From the NCBI RefSeq assembly GCF_050003625.1, contig NC_134397.1, forward strand, positions 195,817,063 through 195,881,062: a stretch of 64,000 nucleotides of DNA. Direction: 5' to 3'. Of the stretch, positions 33,536 through 46,529 are shown in pieces. Position 1 is the first letter of the stretch. Each line of letters begins with the position of its first letter. This DNA is from Haematobia irritans (lineage: Eukaryota > Arthropoda > Insecta > Diptera > Muscidae). The notes below the pieces were generated by a model that saw nothing but the letters and a program-made list of their open reading frames with translations, was not told the origin of the DNA and did not search any database. Position numbers and translations under genes: made by a program.

Positions 33536-34735
33536 AAACAAGTAAGGAAAGTCTAAAGTCGGGCGGGGCCGACTATATTATACCCTGCACCACTTTATAG
33601 ATCTAAATTTTCGATACCATATCACATCTGTCAAATGTGTTGGGTGCTATATAAAGGTTTGTCCCAAATACAAACATTTAAATATGACTCGATTTGGACA
33701 GAATTTGATAGACTTTTACAAAATCTATAGACTCAAAATTTAAGTCGGCTAATGGACTAGGGTGGAACACAATGTTAGTAAAAAAAATATGGGAAACATT
33801 TAAATCTGAAGCAATCTTAAGGAAACTTCGCAAAAGTTTATTTATGATTTATCGCTCGATATATATGTATTAGAAGTTTAAGAAAATTAGAGTCATTTTT
33901 TCAACTATTCGACTAAGCAGTGGCGATTTTACAAGGAAAATGTTGCTATTTTGACCATTTTTTGTCGAAATCAGAAAAACATATATATGGGAGCTATATC
34001 TAAATCTGAACCGATTTCAACTAAATTAGGCACGCATAGCAACAATGCTAATTCTACTCCCTGTGCAAAATGTCAACTAAATCGGAGCAAAAAATTAGCC
34101 CCTGTGGTCATATGAGTGTAAATCGGGCGAAAGCTATATATGGGAGCTATATCTAAATCTGAACCGATTTCAACCAAATTTGGCACGCATAGCTACAATG
34201 CTCATTCTACTCCCTGTGCAAACTTTCAATTAAATCGGAGTAAAAGATTGGACTCTGTGGTCATATGAGTGTAAATCGGGCGAAAGCTATATATGGGAGC
34301 TATATCTAAATCTGAACCGATTTCCACCAAATTTGACACTCATAGCTGTAATGCTAATTCTACTCCCTGTGCAAAACTTCAACTAAATCGGAGCAAAAAA
34401 TTGGCCTCTGTGGACAAAGGAGTGTAAATCGGGCGAAAGCTATATATGGGAGCTATATCTAAATCTGAACCGATTTGGATGATATTTTGCAAGTTTTTCG
34501 AGACTCATAAAATATTGGGATGTACGGAATTTGAGGAAGATCGGTTGATATACACGCCAATTATGACCAGATCGGTGAAAAATATATATGGCAGCTATAT
34601 CTAAATCTGAACCGATTTTTTCCAAAATCAATAGGGATCGTCTTTGAGCCGAAACGGGACCCCATACCAAATTTTAGGACAATCGGACTAAAACTGCGAG
34701 CTGTACTTTGCACACAAAAATACATCAACAGACAG

Positions 34736-34797
<62 letters not shown>

Positions 34798-34941
34798 GGA
34801 CATCGCTAAATCGACTCAGAATTTAATTCTAAGACGATCGGTATACTAAACGATGGGTCTCAGACTTTTCCTTCTTGGCGTTACATACAAATGCACAAAC
34901 TTATTATACCCTGTACCACAGTAGTGGTGAAGGGTATAAAA
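33536..34941 (+). mobile_element. Family A element inside the hAT
   Basis: Complete: ACAAGTAAGGAAAG, AGTCGGGCGGGGCCGAC, TATACCCTGCACCAC at the 5' side. At the 3' side is a long CAGACAGA tract (34730-34800) and ACCACAGTAGTGGTGAAGGGTATA. The core has three to four units. Confidence 0.8.
34730..34800. repeat. (CAGA)n microsatellite
   Basis: About fifteen CAGA units with CGGA variants, the most expanded GTCY-type tract in the window. It lies at the standard place in a family A element. Confidence 0.95.
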
Positions 34942-34944
34942 AAT

Positions 34945-35545
34945 GAAAAAGTTTTCTATAGAAATAAAATTTTGAGAAAATTTTCTATAGAATAAAACTT
35001 TGACAAAATTTTCTATAGAAATAAAATTTTGACAAAATTTTCTATAGAAATAAAATTTGGACAAAATTTTCTATAGAAAAAAAAATTTTGTCAAAATTTT
35101 CTATAGAAATAAAATCTTGACAAAATTGTCTATAGAAATAAAATTTTGACAAAATTTTCTATAGAAGTAAAGTTTTGACAAAATTTTCTATAGAAATAAA
35201 ATTTTGACAAAATTTTCTATAGAAATAAAATTTTGACAAAATTTTCTATAGAAATAAAATTTTGACAAAATTTTCTATAGAAATAAAATTTTGACAAAAT
35301 TTTTGATAGAAATAAAATTTTGACAAAATTTTTTATAGAAATAAAATTTTGACAAAAATTTCTATAGATATAACATTTTAACAAAATTTTCTATAGAAAT
35401 AACATTTTGACAACATTTTCTATAGAAATAAAATGTTGACAAAAATTTCTATAGAAATAAAATTTTGGCAAATTTTCTATAGAAATAAAATGTTGACAAA
35501 AAACAAAATAAAATTTTGACAAAAATAAAAATATAGAAACAGTCG
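34945..35545 (-). repeat. Satellite array 3
   Basis: About twenty 29-bp monomers (TTTTGACAAAATTTTCTATA) between the inner A element and the mariner. No caps are seen; the right side decays into AAAATAAAAATATAGAAAC. Confidence 0.9.
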
Positions 35546-36646
35546 TTCAAAAAAGACGCATCCGCAATTTTTTTACAATGGAAAAATTAGAAATGCGTGC
35601 TGTCATTAAATATTTACATAAAAAAGGTTTATCGGGACAAGAAATTCATAATGATATGGTGAATGTGTTAGGTGAAAGTGCTACTTCATATGCAACAGTA
35701 AAAAATTGAGTTGCTGAATTTAAACGTGGCCGTACAAGTATTGAAGATGAACCACGTAGTGGACGTCCAAAAACTGCAATAACAACAGAAATTGTAGCCA
35801 AAGTGCATGATAAGGTATTAAATGATCGACGAATAAAAGTGCGTGAAATTGCTACTATCATGGGCATCTCAAATGATCGAGTCCATTTAATTTTGCATGA
35901 AGAACTACAGGTGAAAAAGCTTTCTGTAAGAAGGGTGCCGCATTTGTTAACAGTCGATCAAAAACGCATAAGAATGAACATTTCTCAAGCTTGTTTGGAT
36001 CCTTTTAAGCGAAATAAAATGGATGTTAAGCGTCATTTCACAACTGTTGATGAGACATGGATCCACCACTATACTCCAGAGACAAAAGAACAATCCAAAC
36101 AATGGACTGAAGCTGGAGGAAGTGCCCCAAAGAAGGTAAAAACAATTCAATTGCCTGGTAAGGTAATGACAAGGGTTTTTTGGGACTTCAAAGGTATTTT
36201 ATTTATTGACTATCTGCAAAAGGGTAAAACAATAAATACGGAGTACTATTGCAACTTTTGGATCAATTAAATGTACCAATTCGAGAAAAACGTCCTGGCC
36301 TACAACACAAAAAAATAATTTTCCATCAAGACAACGCACAAGAGTGTTTTAACAATGGCTAAAATCACCGAATGATTTAGCTCCCAGTGACTTTTACTTG
36401 TTCCCAAATCTAAAAAAAATCCTTGCTGACAAGCGTTTTACCTCAAATGAAGATGCAATTACAGTTGTAAACCACTATTTTGAAGACCCTGAGGAAAACT
36501 ATCTTAATCAAGGGATATAATTGCTATAAAAGCGTTGGACTAAGTGTATTGAAGTTTCAGGAGATTATATTGAAAAATAAAAATATTTTTGAAAAACTAG
36601 CTATTCTCTTTCATTGATAGGCTAGGAAGTTTCCGAACCGCCCTCG
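35546..36646 (+). mobile_element. DD34D mariner, left end lost
   Basis: The right inverted terminus is kept: in reverse CGAGGGCGGTTCGGAAAC, matching the left end of the copy at 60956, and it is followed by TA. The left terminus is gone and the boundary with satellite is uncertain by some tens of bases. Confidence 0.75.
35578..36520 (+). pseudogene. Mariner (DD34D family) transposase, inactivated
   Basis: Starts MEKLEMRAVIKYLHKKGLSG. The first helix-turn-helix and the ATVKN-WVAEFKRG region follow; a TGA at 35707-35709 replaces the Trp. The frame is then open to 36270, with the linker RRVPHLLTVDQKRIR and the first catalytic Asp in TVDETWIHHYTPE. A frameshift near 36260 ends it in CNFWIN. The second Asp (HQDNA, about 36330) and third (LAPSDFYLF, about 36389) are present but only about 20 codons apart, so about 45 bp between them is deleted. 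Mariners normally have 34 residues there. The protein cannot be functional. Confidence 0.85.
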
Positions 36647-37785
36647 TACATTTTTGCAAAATAATATTTTTTGGTAGTTTTTGGTTCGCATTATTTCTCA
36701 TCTAGAAAATGTTCGTGTGAAAGCGTAATATAGAAACGCGTGAATTTTTCGAATAAATCATTCTTGAATTTCAATAAATTGGTGTTTTTAACTATGGCTT
36801 TTACAAAATCGAGATTTTATTCCCGCATGAACTTGTCTGTTTTGCCAAATTTGTAAAAGATTATTAATTAACAAGTTTGTTAAAGCCTTTCTCAAACTAT
36901 TAAAATATTTTGTCAAAATTATTGTCTACACAAAAGGTACTAAATCATTCACGGGGGTAGTACGGTACTGACCAGGGTGGAAAAGTATTGAAAAAAGTAC
37001 TATAGTACTGCATTTTCCATCCCTGGCTTCCATATATATCTTTCGCCCGATATGCACTTATATGGACCCAGAAGCCAGAGTTTTACACTGATTTGCTTGA
37101 AATGTTGCACAACCACAACACTTAGTCGTATAGTCAAGTGTGCTAAATTTTCAGATTTAGATATAGCTCCCATATACATCTTTCGCCCGATATGGACTAC
37201 TACGGTCCCAGAAGCTAGAGTTTTATCCCAATTTGGTTGAAATTTTGCACTAGGAGTACAATTAGTAGTGTAGTCAAGTATGCCAAATTTTATTGAAATC
37301 GGTTCAGATTTAGATATATCTCCCATATATAGCTTTCGCCCGATTTACACTCAAATGACCACAGAGGCTAATTTTGTGCTCCGATTTCGTTGAAATTTTC
37401 CACAGGGAGTAGAATAAGCATTGTAGCATTGGTTGAAATCGGTTCAGATTTAGATATAGCTTTCATATATAGCTTTCGCCCGATTTACACTCATATGACC
37501 ACAGGGGCCAAATTTTAACTCCGATTTAGTTGAAATTTTGCACAGGGAGTAGAATTAGCATTGATGGTATGCGTGCCAAATTTGGTTGAAATCGGTTCAG
37601 ATTTAGATATAGCTCCCATATATATGTTTTTCTGATTTCGACAAAAATGGTCAAAATACCAACATTTTCCTTGATTCTAATTTTCCTAAACTTCTAATAC
37701 ATATATATCGAGCGATAAATCATAAATAAACTTTTGCGAAGTTTCCTTAAAATTGCTTCAGATTTAAATGGTTCCCATATTTTTT

Positions 37786-39537
37786 ATACCCTCCACCATA
37801 GGATGGGGGGTATATTAACTTTGTCATTCCGTAACACATCGAAATATCGCTCTAAGACCCCATAAAGTATATATATTCTGGGTCGTGGTGAAATTCTGAG
37901 TCGATCTGAGCATGTCCGTCCGTCCGTCCGTCTGTTGAAATCACGCTAACTTCCGAACGAAACAAGCTATCGACTTGAAACTTGGCACAAGTAGTTGTTA
38001 TTGATGTAGGTCGGATGGTATTGCAAATGGGCCATATCGGTCCACTTTTACGTATAGCCCCCATATAAACGGACCCCCAAATTTGGCTTGCGAGGCCTCT
38101 AAGAGAAGCAAATTTCATCCGATCCGGCTGAAATTTGGTACACGGTGTTAGTATATGGTCTCTAACAACCATGCAAAAATTGGTCCACATCGGTCAATAA
38201 TTATATATAGCCACCATATAAACCGATCCCCCGATTTGGCTTGCGAGGCCTCTAAGAGAAGCAAATTTCATCCGATCCGGCTGAAATTTGGTACATGGTG
38301 TTAGTATATGGTCTCTAACAACCATGCAAAAATTGGTCCACAACGGTTAATAATTACATATAGCCCCCATATAAACCGATCCCCCGATTTGGCTTACGAG
38401 GCATCTAAGAGAAGCAAATTTCATCCGATCCGGCTGAAATTTGGTACATATTGTTAGTATATGGTCTCTAACAACCATGCAAAAATTGGTCCATATCGGT
38501 CCATAATTATATATAGCCCCCATATAAACCGATCCCCAGATTTGGCTTGCGGAGCCTCTAAGAGAAGAAAATTTCACATGATCCGGCTGAAATTTGGTAC
38601 ATGGTGTTAGTATATGGTCTCTAACCACTATGCAAAAATTGGTCGAAATCGGTCCATAATTATATATAGCCCCCATATAAAATGATCCCCAGATTTGACC
38701 TCCGGAGCACCTTGGAAGAGCAAAATTCATCGGATTCGGTTGAAATTTGGTACGTGATGTTAGTATATGGTATCCAACAACCATGCATGAATTTAGAAGA
38801 CCGTACATATCAGTCCATAATTATATATAGCCCCCATATAAACCGATCCCCAGATTTGACCTCCGGAGCCCCTTGTAAGAGCAAAATTCACCCAATCCGG
38901 TTGAAATTTAGTACGTGGTGTTAGTATATGCAAAAATTGGTCCATGCCGGTCTTAATTATATAACCCCCATTTAAACCAATCCCCAGATTTGACCTCCGG
39001 AGCTCTTAGAGGACCAAAATTCATCGGATCCGGTTAAGATTTGGTACGTGGTCAATTTTGTACATTGTGCAGTATATGGCCGCTAACTACCATGCCAAAA
39101 TTGGTCCATAGCCGTCTATAGTTATATATAGCCGATCCCCAAAAATAATCTAGCAAAATTTTATTTCTATAGAAAATTGTGTCAAAATTTTATTACTATA
39201 GAAATTTTTGTCAAAATTTTATTTCTGTAGAAAATTATGTAAAAATTTTATTTCTATAGAAAATTTTGTCAAAATTTTATTTCTATAGAAAATTTTGTCA
39301 AACTGAATTATATAGTATTTAATCGACCTTTTTTGTTTAATATATACTCCGTATGGACTAACTTACAATTGAGTAGACGGTGTTAAGAAGTTTTAAGAAA
39401 CCTTGCCATCGGTTAGTGTTACCGCAACCCAAGTAATTCGATTGTGGATGCCAGTCTTTAGTACAAGTTTCAATGCAATCCATGGTGGAGGGTACATAAG
39501 ATTCGGCCTGGCCGAACTTACGGCCGTTTATACTTGT
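37786..39537 (-). mobile_element. Family B element inserted in the outer A element
   Basis: The 3' end is at the left (TTTTATACCCTCCACCATAG, CCCATAAAGTATATAT, GTCCGTCCGTCC). The 5' end is at the right (CGGCCTGGCCGAA, CGGCCGTTTATACTTGTT). The core has about six units, with a satellite block at 39141-39303. It sits in a run of T of the A element (CCATATTTTT | TTTTTACTAACATT). Confidence 0.8.
39141..39303 (+). repeat. Satellite block inside family B
   Basis: AAAAATAATCTAGCAAAATT followed by about five monomers. The outer half of cap 'a' (TTGCCACTCGAG) is missing, as in 46706-46868, whereas 28611 and 50850 keep it. Two sub-lineages of B thus share one original insertion. Confidence 0.85.
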
Positions 39538-39790
39538 TTTTTTACTAACATTCTGTTCCACCCTAGTGCATTAGCCGACTTAAATTTTGAGTGTATAGAT
39601 TTTGTAGAAGTCTATCAAATTCTGTCCAGATCGAGTGATATTTAAATGTATGTATTTGGGACAAACCTTTATATATAGCCCCCAACACATTTGACGGATG
39701 TTATATGGTATCGAAAATTTAGATCTACAAAGTGGTGCAGGGTATAATATAGTCGGCGCCGCCCGACTTTAGACTTTCCTTACTTGTTTT

Positions 39791-41506
39791 CCAATAAAAC
39801 TAAGTTCAATTTAGCGTTAGTTTAACTACGGATTTGTTTTCGGTGCCACTTCCTTTAAAGCTGAATGTTTTTTACGTTTAGGAAAAAGTTAAAAGATTTA
39901 ATATATTCGATGCCCAATGACATCGTCCTTTCCTATAGATTTCGGTTCATAATAAACGTTAGATAATTAATTCATATTTTGTATTGCATAATTTGTAACC
40001 TGTTATTTGTTATTATTTTCCATTTTTGTGTGTTTATGTTTTTATTTGCAACCAGTTGTTCCAGTTTGTGTTCAAGACATCTTTATTCAAATGCCAAGCA
40101 AATATTGTTGTAAGATATGTAAATTATATATTCCACAAAAAAAAGACGAAAAAGAAAACAAAAGCAAAAACCCTCTTAATGTTTTTCCACACGAGGATAT
40201 TTCATTGCGTGTGGCTTGTAAATGGTTACTTAAAGACTTTAACAATCATAAAATGTATTAGATATTTTTTTGTTACCTTTAGACTCTAATAGTATATTTT
40301 GTTTATTTAATTTTCTGATGAATGCTATAGCATAGTATTTAGAATGTGAGGATAATATTGTAGTGGCTAGCGACACACACTCACACAAAGTAAGTCAGTC
40401 ACGCACTATTATCAAACATATCCTCAAATATTAGAGGTCAATATTTGAAGACCTAAACCTTAACCTTGAATTCAGCTTGGAAATACATAATACCTTTTGA
40501 AGGTGGCCCAAGAATTACAGAGCATACGCAAAACAAAAAATTCTGCCACATAATCTTACGTTTGAAAGCCAAAGTCAAGCATATATTTACTCGTACTAAA
40601 ATATATAACACTATAGTAAATTTATCTGGCAACATACTTGAACCACGACTTAAAGCTAAGTGATTATCGAACTACCCTCACATATTATTGGAAATCCATG
40701 AAACACTAATGTTAAAATTGAAAAGTGTAGCCAAACAAACGGTATCCAAAACAAATTTGCTACTATTCCAATAAAGATTTATTACTAGTTGCCATCCTTT
40801 ATATGAGGTGGAGGATGGAAGTAGGGCGGGCTATTGAAACAGAAAAAGGATATCCATTAAGAGTCATAATGACCATAGGCAGTGAAAGGTTGAGAATGAT
40901 TAATTACAAGCCCATAGAAGACAAATTGCTATCATTTACTTGAATCTAAGACTTCAAACACCCAACATCCCCGAGGAATTTGTATCCCCTTCATCACTCA
41001 AATTACGAAAAATTTATTTTTAATATATAATTACAGAACAAATTTTCCCCAAAAGGTTTTAATGACTTTGACTTTTGACACTGACACATGTACATCAAAA
41101 ATCCACTTTTGGACTGCTTGATGTTGTTGTGTCAAACCGTATTTCCATTTTGAAATAGGGAAATGTCAGAGAGAGAGAGAGAGACAGATATTATTAAAAA
41201 TTTTTGCAATTAATGAATGAATGCTCCATACAACAATTTGACAAATTGTTGTTTAAGTAATTTTCTTAATTTTCATTTTTTGTTTTGGCTTGAGTTATTT
41301 GTGTGCTATTGCATCAAATAGAAAAATTGACAGATTAGTTAAATGGTTGTGATAGATGTTGATGCATTTGTCGAAACTCACAATTATGTCTGTAACAAAC
41401 AGTTATATGGAATTATGGCCTCGTGATATTTTTTTTCCTCTTTAGAGAGGAAGAATGTCATTTTTATTAGGGTGTTCCGCCATTTATGCAATGCTATGAA
41501 AAAATG
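39791..41506. other. Spacer, mostly single-copy-like
   Basis: AT-rich with a GAGAGAGA run at about 41170-41187. Apart from the zinc-finger-like frame at 40091 no feature is recognised. The open frame at 40466-40663 has no known domain. Confidence 0.5.
40091..40261 (+). pseudogene. Short THAP-like zinc-finger fragment
   Basis: A 56-residue frame starting MPSKYCCKICK. The pattern MP-x-x-C...C, then NVFPHED and CKWLL about 25 residues later, resembles the front of a THAP domain (DNA-binding, found in P-element-type transposases and host factors). The second zinc pair, C-x2-H, is missing because the frame stops after HKMY. It may be an exon, a transposon relic or chance. No splice site or continuation was found. 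Confidence 0.3.
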
Positions 41507-41764
41507 TCAGTTCATCTGTTGAGATCACGCTAACTTCCGAATGAAATTTGAAACTTGGCACAAATAATTGTTGTTGATGTACGTTGGGTGCTATTGAAAA
41601 TGGGCCTTATTTTTGGTATACCGATCAAGAGATTTGAATTATATTGAAAATGCTATTGAAAATGGGCCTTATTTATACGGATCAAGAGATTTGAATTATA
41701 GACACTTTTGGAAGGCCACCTTTCATCCGATCGGATTGAAACTTGATGTTAATATATGTCTTCC
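41507..41764 (-). mobile_element. Family B 3' fragment with local duplication
   Basis: GTTGAGATCACGCTAACTTC and GAAACTTGGCACAA are B 3' sequence in reverse, then AATGGGCCTTATTT repeats (41604 and 41661). It ends in GAAACTTGATGTTAATATATG next to satellite array 4. Confidence 0.6.
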
Positions 41765-44700
41765 AATAAAAATTTTGTCAAAATTTTCTTTCTATAGAAC
41801 GTTTTGTCAAAATTTCATTGCTATAGAAAACTTTGTCAAAATTTTATTGCTATGGACAATTTTGTCAAAATTTTATTTCTATGCACAATATTGTCAAAAT
41901 TTTGTTTCTATAGAAAATTTTGTCAAAATTTTATTTCTATGGAAAATTTTGTCAAAATTTTATTTATATGGACAATTTTGTCAAAATTTTATTTATATAA
42001 AAAATTGTGTCAAAATATTATTTCTGTAGAACATTTCGCCAAATTTTATTTCTATAGAAAATTTTATAAAATTTTTTTTCTATAAAAATTTATTTCCATT
42101 TTATTTCCATAGAAAATTTTGTCAAAATTTATTTCTATAGAAAATTTTGTCAAAATTTTATTGTTATGGACAATTCTGTCAAAATTTTATTTCTATGGAC
42201 AATTTTGTAAAAATTTTATTTATACAGAAAATTTTATTCAATTTTTTTTTTCTATTGAAAATGTTGTCAAAATTTTATTTCTATAGAAAATTTTCTCAAA
42301 ATTTATTTCCATAGAAAATTTTGTCAAATTTTTATTGCTATGTACAATTTTGTCAAAATTTTATTTCTATGCACAATATTGTCAAAATTTTATTTCTATA
42401 GAAAATTTGTCAAAATTTTATTTCTATGGACAATTTTGTCAAAATTTTATTTATATAGAAAATTTTGTCAAAATATTATTTCTGTAGAAAATTTCGCCAA
42501 AATTTTATTTCTATTGAAAATTTTATAATTTTTTTTTTCTATAAAAATTTTGTCAAAATTTTATTTATATAGAAAATTTTGTCAAAATATTAGTTCTATA
42601 GACAATTTTGCCAAAATTTTATTTATATAGAAAATTTTGTCAAAATTTATTTCTATAGAAAATTTTGTCAAAATTTTATTGTTATGGACAATTTTGTAAA
42701 AATTTTATTTCTATGCACAATATTGTCAAAATTTTATTTCTATAGAAAATTTTGTCAAAATTTTATTTCTACAGAAAATTTTATAATTTTTTTTTCTATA
42801 AAAATTTTGTACATTTTTTTTTCTATAAAAATGTTGTCAAAATTTTATTTTTATAGAAAATTTTGTCAAAATTTGTTTCTATATAAAATTTTGTCAAAAT
42901 TGTATTTCTATGAAAAGTTTTGTCAAAATTTTATTTCTATGGACATTGTTGTCAACATTTTATTTATATAGAAAATTTTGTCAAAATTTTATTTCTATAG
43001 AAAATTTTCTCAAAATTTATGTCTATAGAAAATTTTGCCAAATTTTTATTGCTATGGATAATTTTGTCAAAATTTTATTTCTATAGAAAATTTTGTCAAA
43101 ATTTTATTTCTATAGAAAATTTTATCAAAATGTTATTTCTATAGAAAATTTTGTCAAAATTTTATTTCTATGGACAATGTTGCCAAAATTTTATTTATAT
43201 AGAAAATTTTGTCAAAATATTAGTTCTATAGAAAATTTTGCCAACATTTTATTTCTATAGGAAATTTTGTCAAAATTTCATTGCTATAGAAAACTTTGTC
43301 AACATTTTATTGCTATGGACAATTTTGTCAAAATTTTATTTATATAGAAAATTTTCTCAAAATATTAGTTCTATAGAAAATTTTGCCAAAATTTTATTTC
43401 TATAGAAAATTTTGTCAAAATTTTATTGCTATAGAAAACTTTGTCAAAATTTTATTGCTATGGACAATTTGTCAAAATGTTATTTCTATGCATAATATTG
43501 GCAAAATTTTATTTCTATAGAAAATTTTGTTAAAATTTTATTTCTATGAACAATTTTGTCAAAATTTTATTTATATAGAAATTTTTGTAAAATATTATTT
43601 CTGTAGAAAATTTCTCCAAAATTTTATTTCTATAGAAAATTTTGTCAAAATTTTAATGCTATGGACAATTTTGTAAAAATTTTATTCAATTTTTTTTCTA
43701 TAGAAAATTTTGTCAAAATTTTATTTCTTTAGAAAATTTTCTCAAAATTTATGTCGATAGAAAATGTTGTCAAATTTTTATTGCTATGGACAATTTTGTC
43801 AACATTTTATTTCTATGCACAATATTGTCAAAATTCTATTTCTATAGAAAATTTTATCAAAATGTTATTTCTATAGAAAATTTTGTCAAAATTTTATTTC
43901 TATGGACAATTTTGTCAAAAATTTATTTATTTCAAAATGTTATTTCTATAGAAAATTTTGTCAAAATTTTATTTCTATGGACAATTTTGTCAAAATTTTA
44001 TTTATATAGAAAATTTTGTAAAATATTATTTCTGTAGAAAATTTGGCCAAAATTTTATTTCTATAGAAAATTTTGTCAAAATTTTAATGCTATGGACAAT
44101 TTTGTAAAAATTTTATTTATATAGAAAATTTTGTCAAAATATTAGTTCTATAGAAAATTTTGCCAACATTTTATTTCTATAGAAAATTTTGTGAAAATTT
44201 TATTGCTATAGAAAACTTTGTCAAAATTTTATTGCTATGGACAATTTTGTCAAAATTTTATTTCTATGCACAATATTGACAAAATTTTATTTCTATAGAA
44301 AATTTTATCAAAATTTTATTTCTATGGACAATTTTGTCAAAATTTTATTTATATAGAAAATTTTGTCAAAATATTATTTCTGTAGAAAATTTCGCCAAAA
44401 TTTTATTTCTATAGAAAATTTTATAATTTTTTTTTCTATAAAAATTTTGTCAAAATTTTATTTCTATAGAAAATTTTGTCAAAATTTGTTTCTATATAAA
44501 ATTTTGTCAAAATTGTATTTCTATGGAAAATTTTTTCAAAATTTTATTTCTATGGACAATTTTGTGAAAATTTAATATATATAGCAAATTTTATTCAATT
44601 TTTTTTTTATAGAAAATTTTGCCAAAATTTTATTTCTATAGAAAATTTTGTCAACATTTTATTGCTACAGAAAACTTTGTCAAATTTTTATTGCTATGGA

Positions 44701-45720
44701 CAATTTTGTCAAAATTTTATTTCTATGCACAATATTGTCAAAATTTTATTTCTATAAAAAATTTTGTCAAAATTTGTTTCTATAAAAAATGTTGTCAAAA
44801 TTGTATTTCTATGGAAAATTTTGCTAAAATTTTATTTCTATGGACAATTGTGTCAAAATTTTATTTATATAGAAAATTTTGTCAAAATATTAGTTCCGTA
44901 GAAAATTTTGCCAAAATTTTATTTCTATAGAAAATTTTGTCAAAATTTCATTGCTATAGAAAACTTTGGCAAAATTTTATTGCTATGGACAATTTTGTCA
45001 AAATTTTATTTCTATGCACAATATTGTCAAAATTTTATTTCTACAGAAAATTTTGTCAAAATTTTATTTCTATGGACAATTTTGTCAAAATTTTATTTAC
45101 AAAATATTATTTCTGTATAACATTTTGCCAAAATTTTATTTCTATAGAAAATTTTGTAAAAATTTTATTGCAATGACAATTTTGTAAAAATTTTATTTCT
45201 ATATAAAATTTTATACATTTTTTTTTTATAGAAAATTTTGTCAAAATTTTATTTCTATAGAAAATTTTTTCAAAATTTATTTCTATAGAAAATTTTGTCA
45301 AACTTTTATTGCTATGGACAATTTTGTTAAAATTTTATTTCTATGCCCAATATTGTCAGAATTTTATTTCTATAGAAAATTTTATTCAAATTTTTTTCTA
45401 TACAAAATTTTGTCAAAATTTTATTTCTATACAAAATTTTGTCTAAATTTTATTTTTATAGAAAATTTTGTCAAAATTTTATTTATATAGAAAATTTTGT
45501 CAAAATTTTATTTCTATAGAAAATTTTGTCAAAATTTTATTTCTAGTTTTGTCAAAATTTGATTTCTATAGAAAATTTTGTCAAAATTTATTTCAGTTTT
45601 ATTTCTATAGAAAAGAAGAAATAAAGGAATTTTATTTCTTTAGAACATTTTGACACCACTTCTGCCAATCTTCAAAACATTATAAATTTACCATTTTTGG
45701 TAGAATTCCAACAACTGTGA
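41765..45720 (+). repeat. Satellite array 4 with cap 'b'
   Basis: About 130 monomers in GTC orientation. Variant monomers (GCTATGGACAATTTTG, CTATGCACAATATTG, TTATATAGAAAA, TTCTGTAGAAAATTTCGCC) recur in a fixed order. Right edge 45690-45720: ACCATTTTTGGTAGAATTCC-AACAACTGTG, a decayed cap 'b'. The left cap is missing; a B fragment abuts. Confidence 0.92.
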
Positions 45721-46529
45721 TAGAACGTGAGTTGCTTGTTGACGATTTATCGAAACCTTAGATTCACTGTAAGCCTTAACCCAAAAACCCCATTACCTAA
45801 CGGGGTTTAATTAATCATGGTCCTTTGAACCGGAAGCCAATTAATCAAATATACTAACCTTCTATACTTCCATCAATCGACTTACTCTATTGTACAATGT
45901 AACATTCGAAATGAATTTTATTTTCACAAAATTTCAAATATTTTGGTCCATGGCCAATGTAATGTCAATTTTCAATGGACAACATAATCGTTTTGTGCAT
46001 ATACACAGTTCCATTTCCAATTTCATCCATATTCAAGTCCAATAATACACACACACACTTATACAAATGACAGTTTGGACATTTGTCCATGTGCGGATGA
46101 AGGAGAGATGGTTTAGAAGCTCTCTTGACATGTGACTAATTGACATGTGAAATGGGTTCAAATTGTTGGGATAATCAACATTATAGCTAAAAAAAAACAA
46201 ACATTACAAAAGAAATGTTTACGACATTTACTTACATTGATAAGTGACAATTTTGTAGATACTTCATTTTTTTACATTAAAATTAAGACAATCGCTAGTG
46301 AATAAGATTTTTCTACGATGTAAACAATTTATGGCCATATTAAAAAATATATACATTGTTGAAGTACGTTTACTGTTTGAACTGAAGTTTGCATATGAAA
46401 TGATAATAATATAGTCATTAGTGAAGACATTTTTGGTATACTCTGCATCATTGAAATCAAGAAAGAGCTTTTTCTTTTGGATTGTCTGCTAAAACATCAT
46501 GATTGACAATCGCTATTGTTATAAATTTC
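45721..46529. other. Spacer without recognised gene
   Basis: Contains an ACACACAC run near 46045. No coding or repeat family is recognised. Confidence 0.5.

Larger units (their letters stand above)
33366..37025. mobile_element. hAT element filled with later insertions
   Basis: Perfect inverted ends CAGGGATGGAAA and TTTCCATCCCTG, flanked by the perfect 8-bp duplication GCTTCCAT (33358-33365, 37026-37033). Its own sequence is 33366-33535 and about 36647-37025, including AGTACTATAGTACT near the right end. No hAT transposase remains, so it was a non-autonomous element. An A element, a satellite array and a mariner lie inside. Confidence 0.88.
33057..39790 (-). mobile_element. Family A element, outer shell of a five-level nest
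   Basis: The 3' end is at the left (TATACCTTGCGCCACACTG, CTGGGTATTATAAG, then GTCCGTCTGTCCCTCC). Core pieces lie at 33330-33365 and 37026-37785. The 5' end is at the right (39538-39790, ...GGTGCAGGGTATAATATAG, CTTTCCTTACTTGTT). A hAT (33366-37025) and a B element (37786-39537) interrupt it. Removing both gives one continuous A element. Confidence 0.75.

Noticed and set aside
33057..39790. Retroviral or LTR retrotransposon with long terminal repeats
   Set aside because: Similar A sequence at both sides of the hAT is one element split by insertion, and no gag, protease or reverse transcriptase frame is present.
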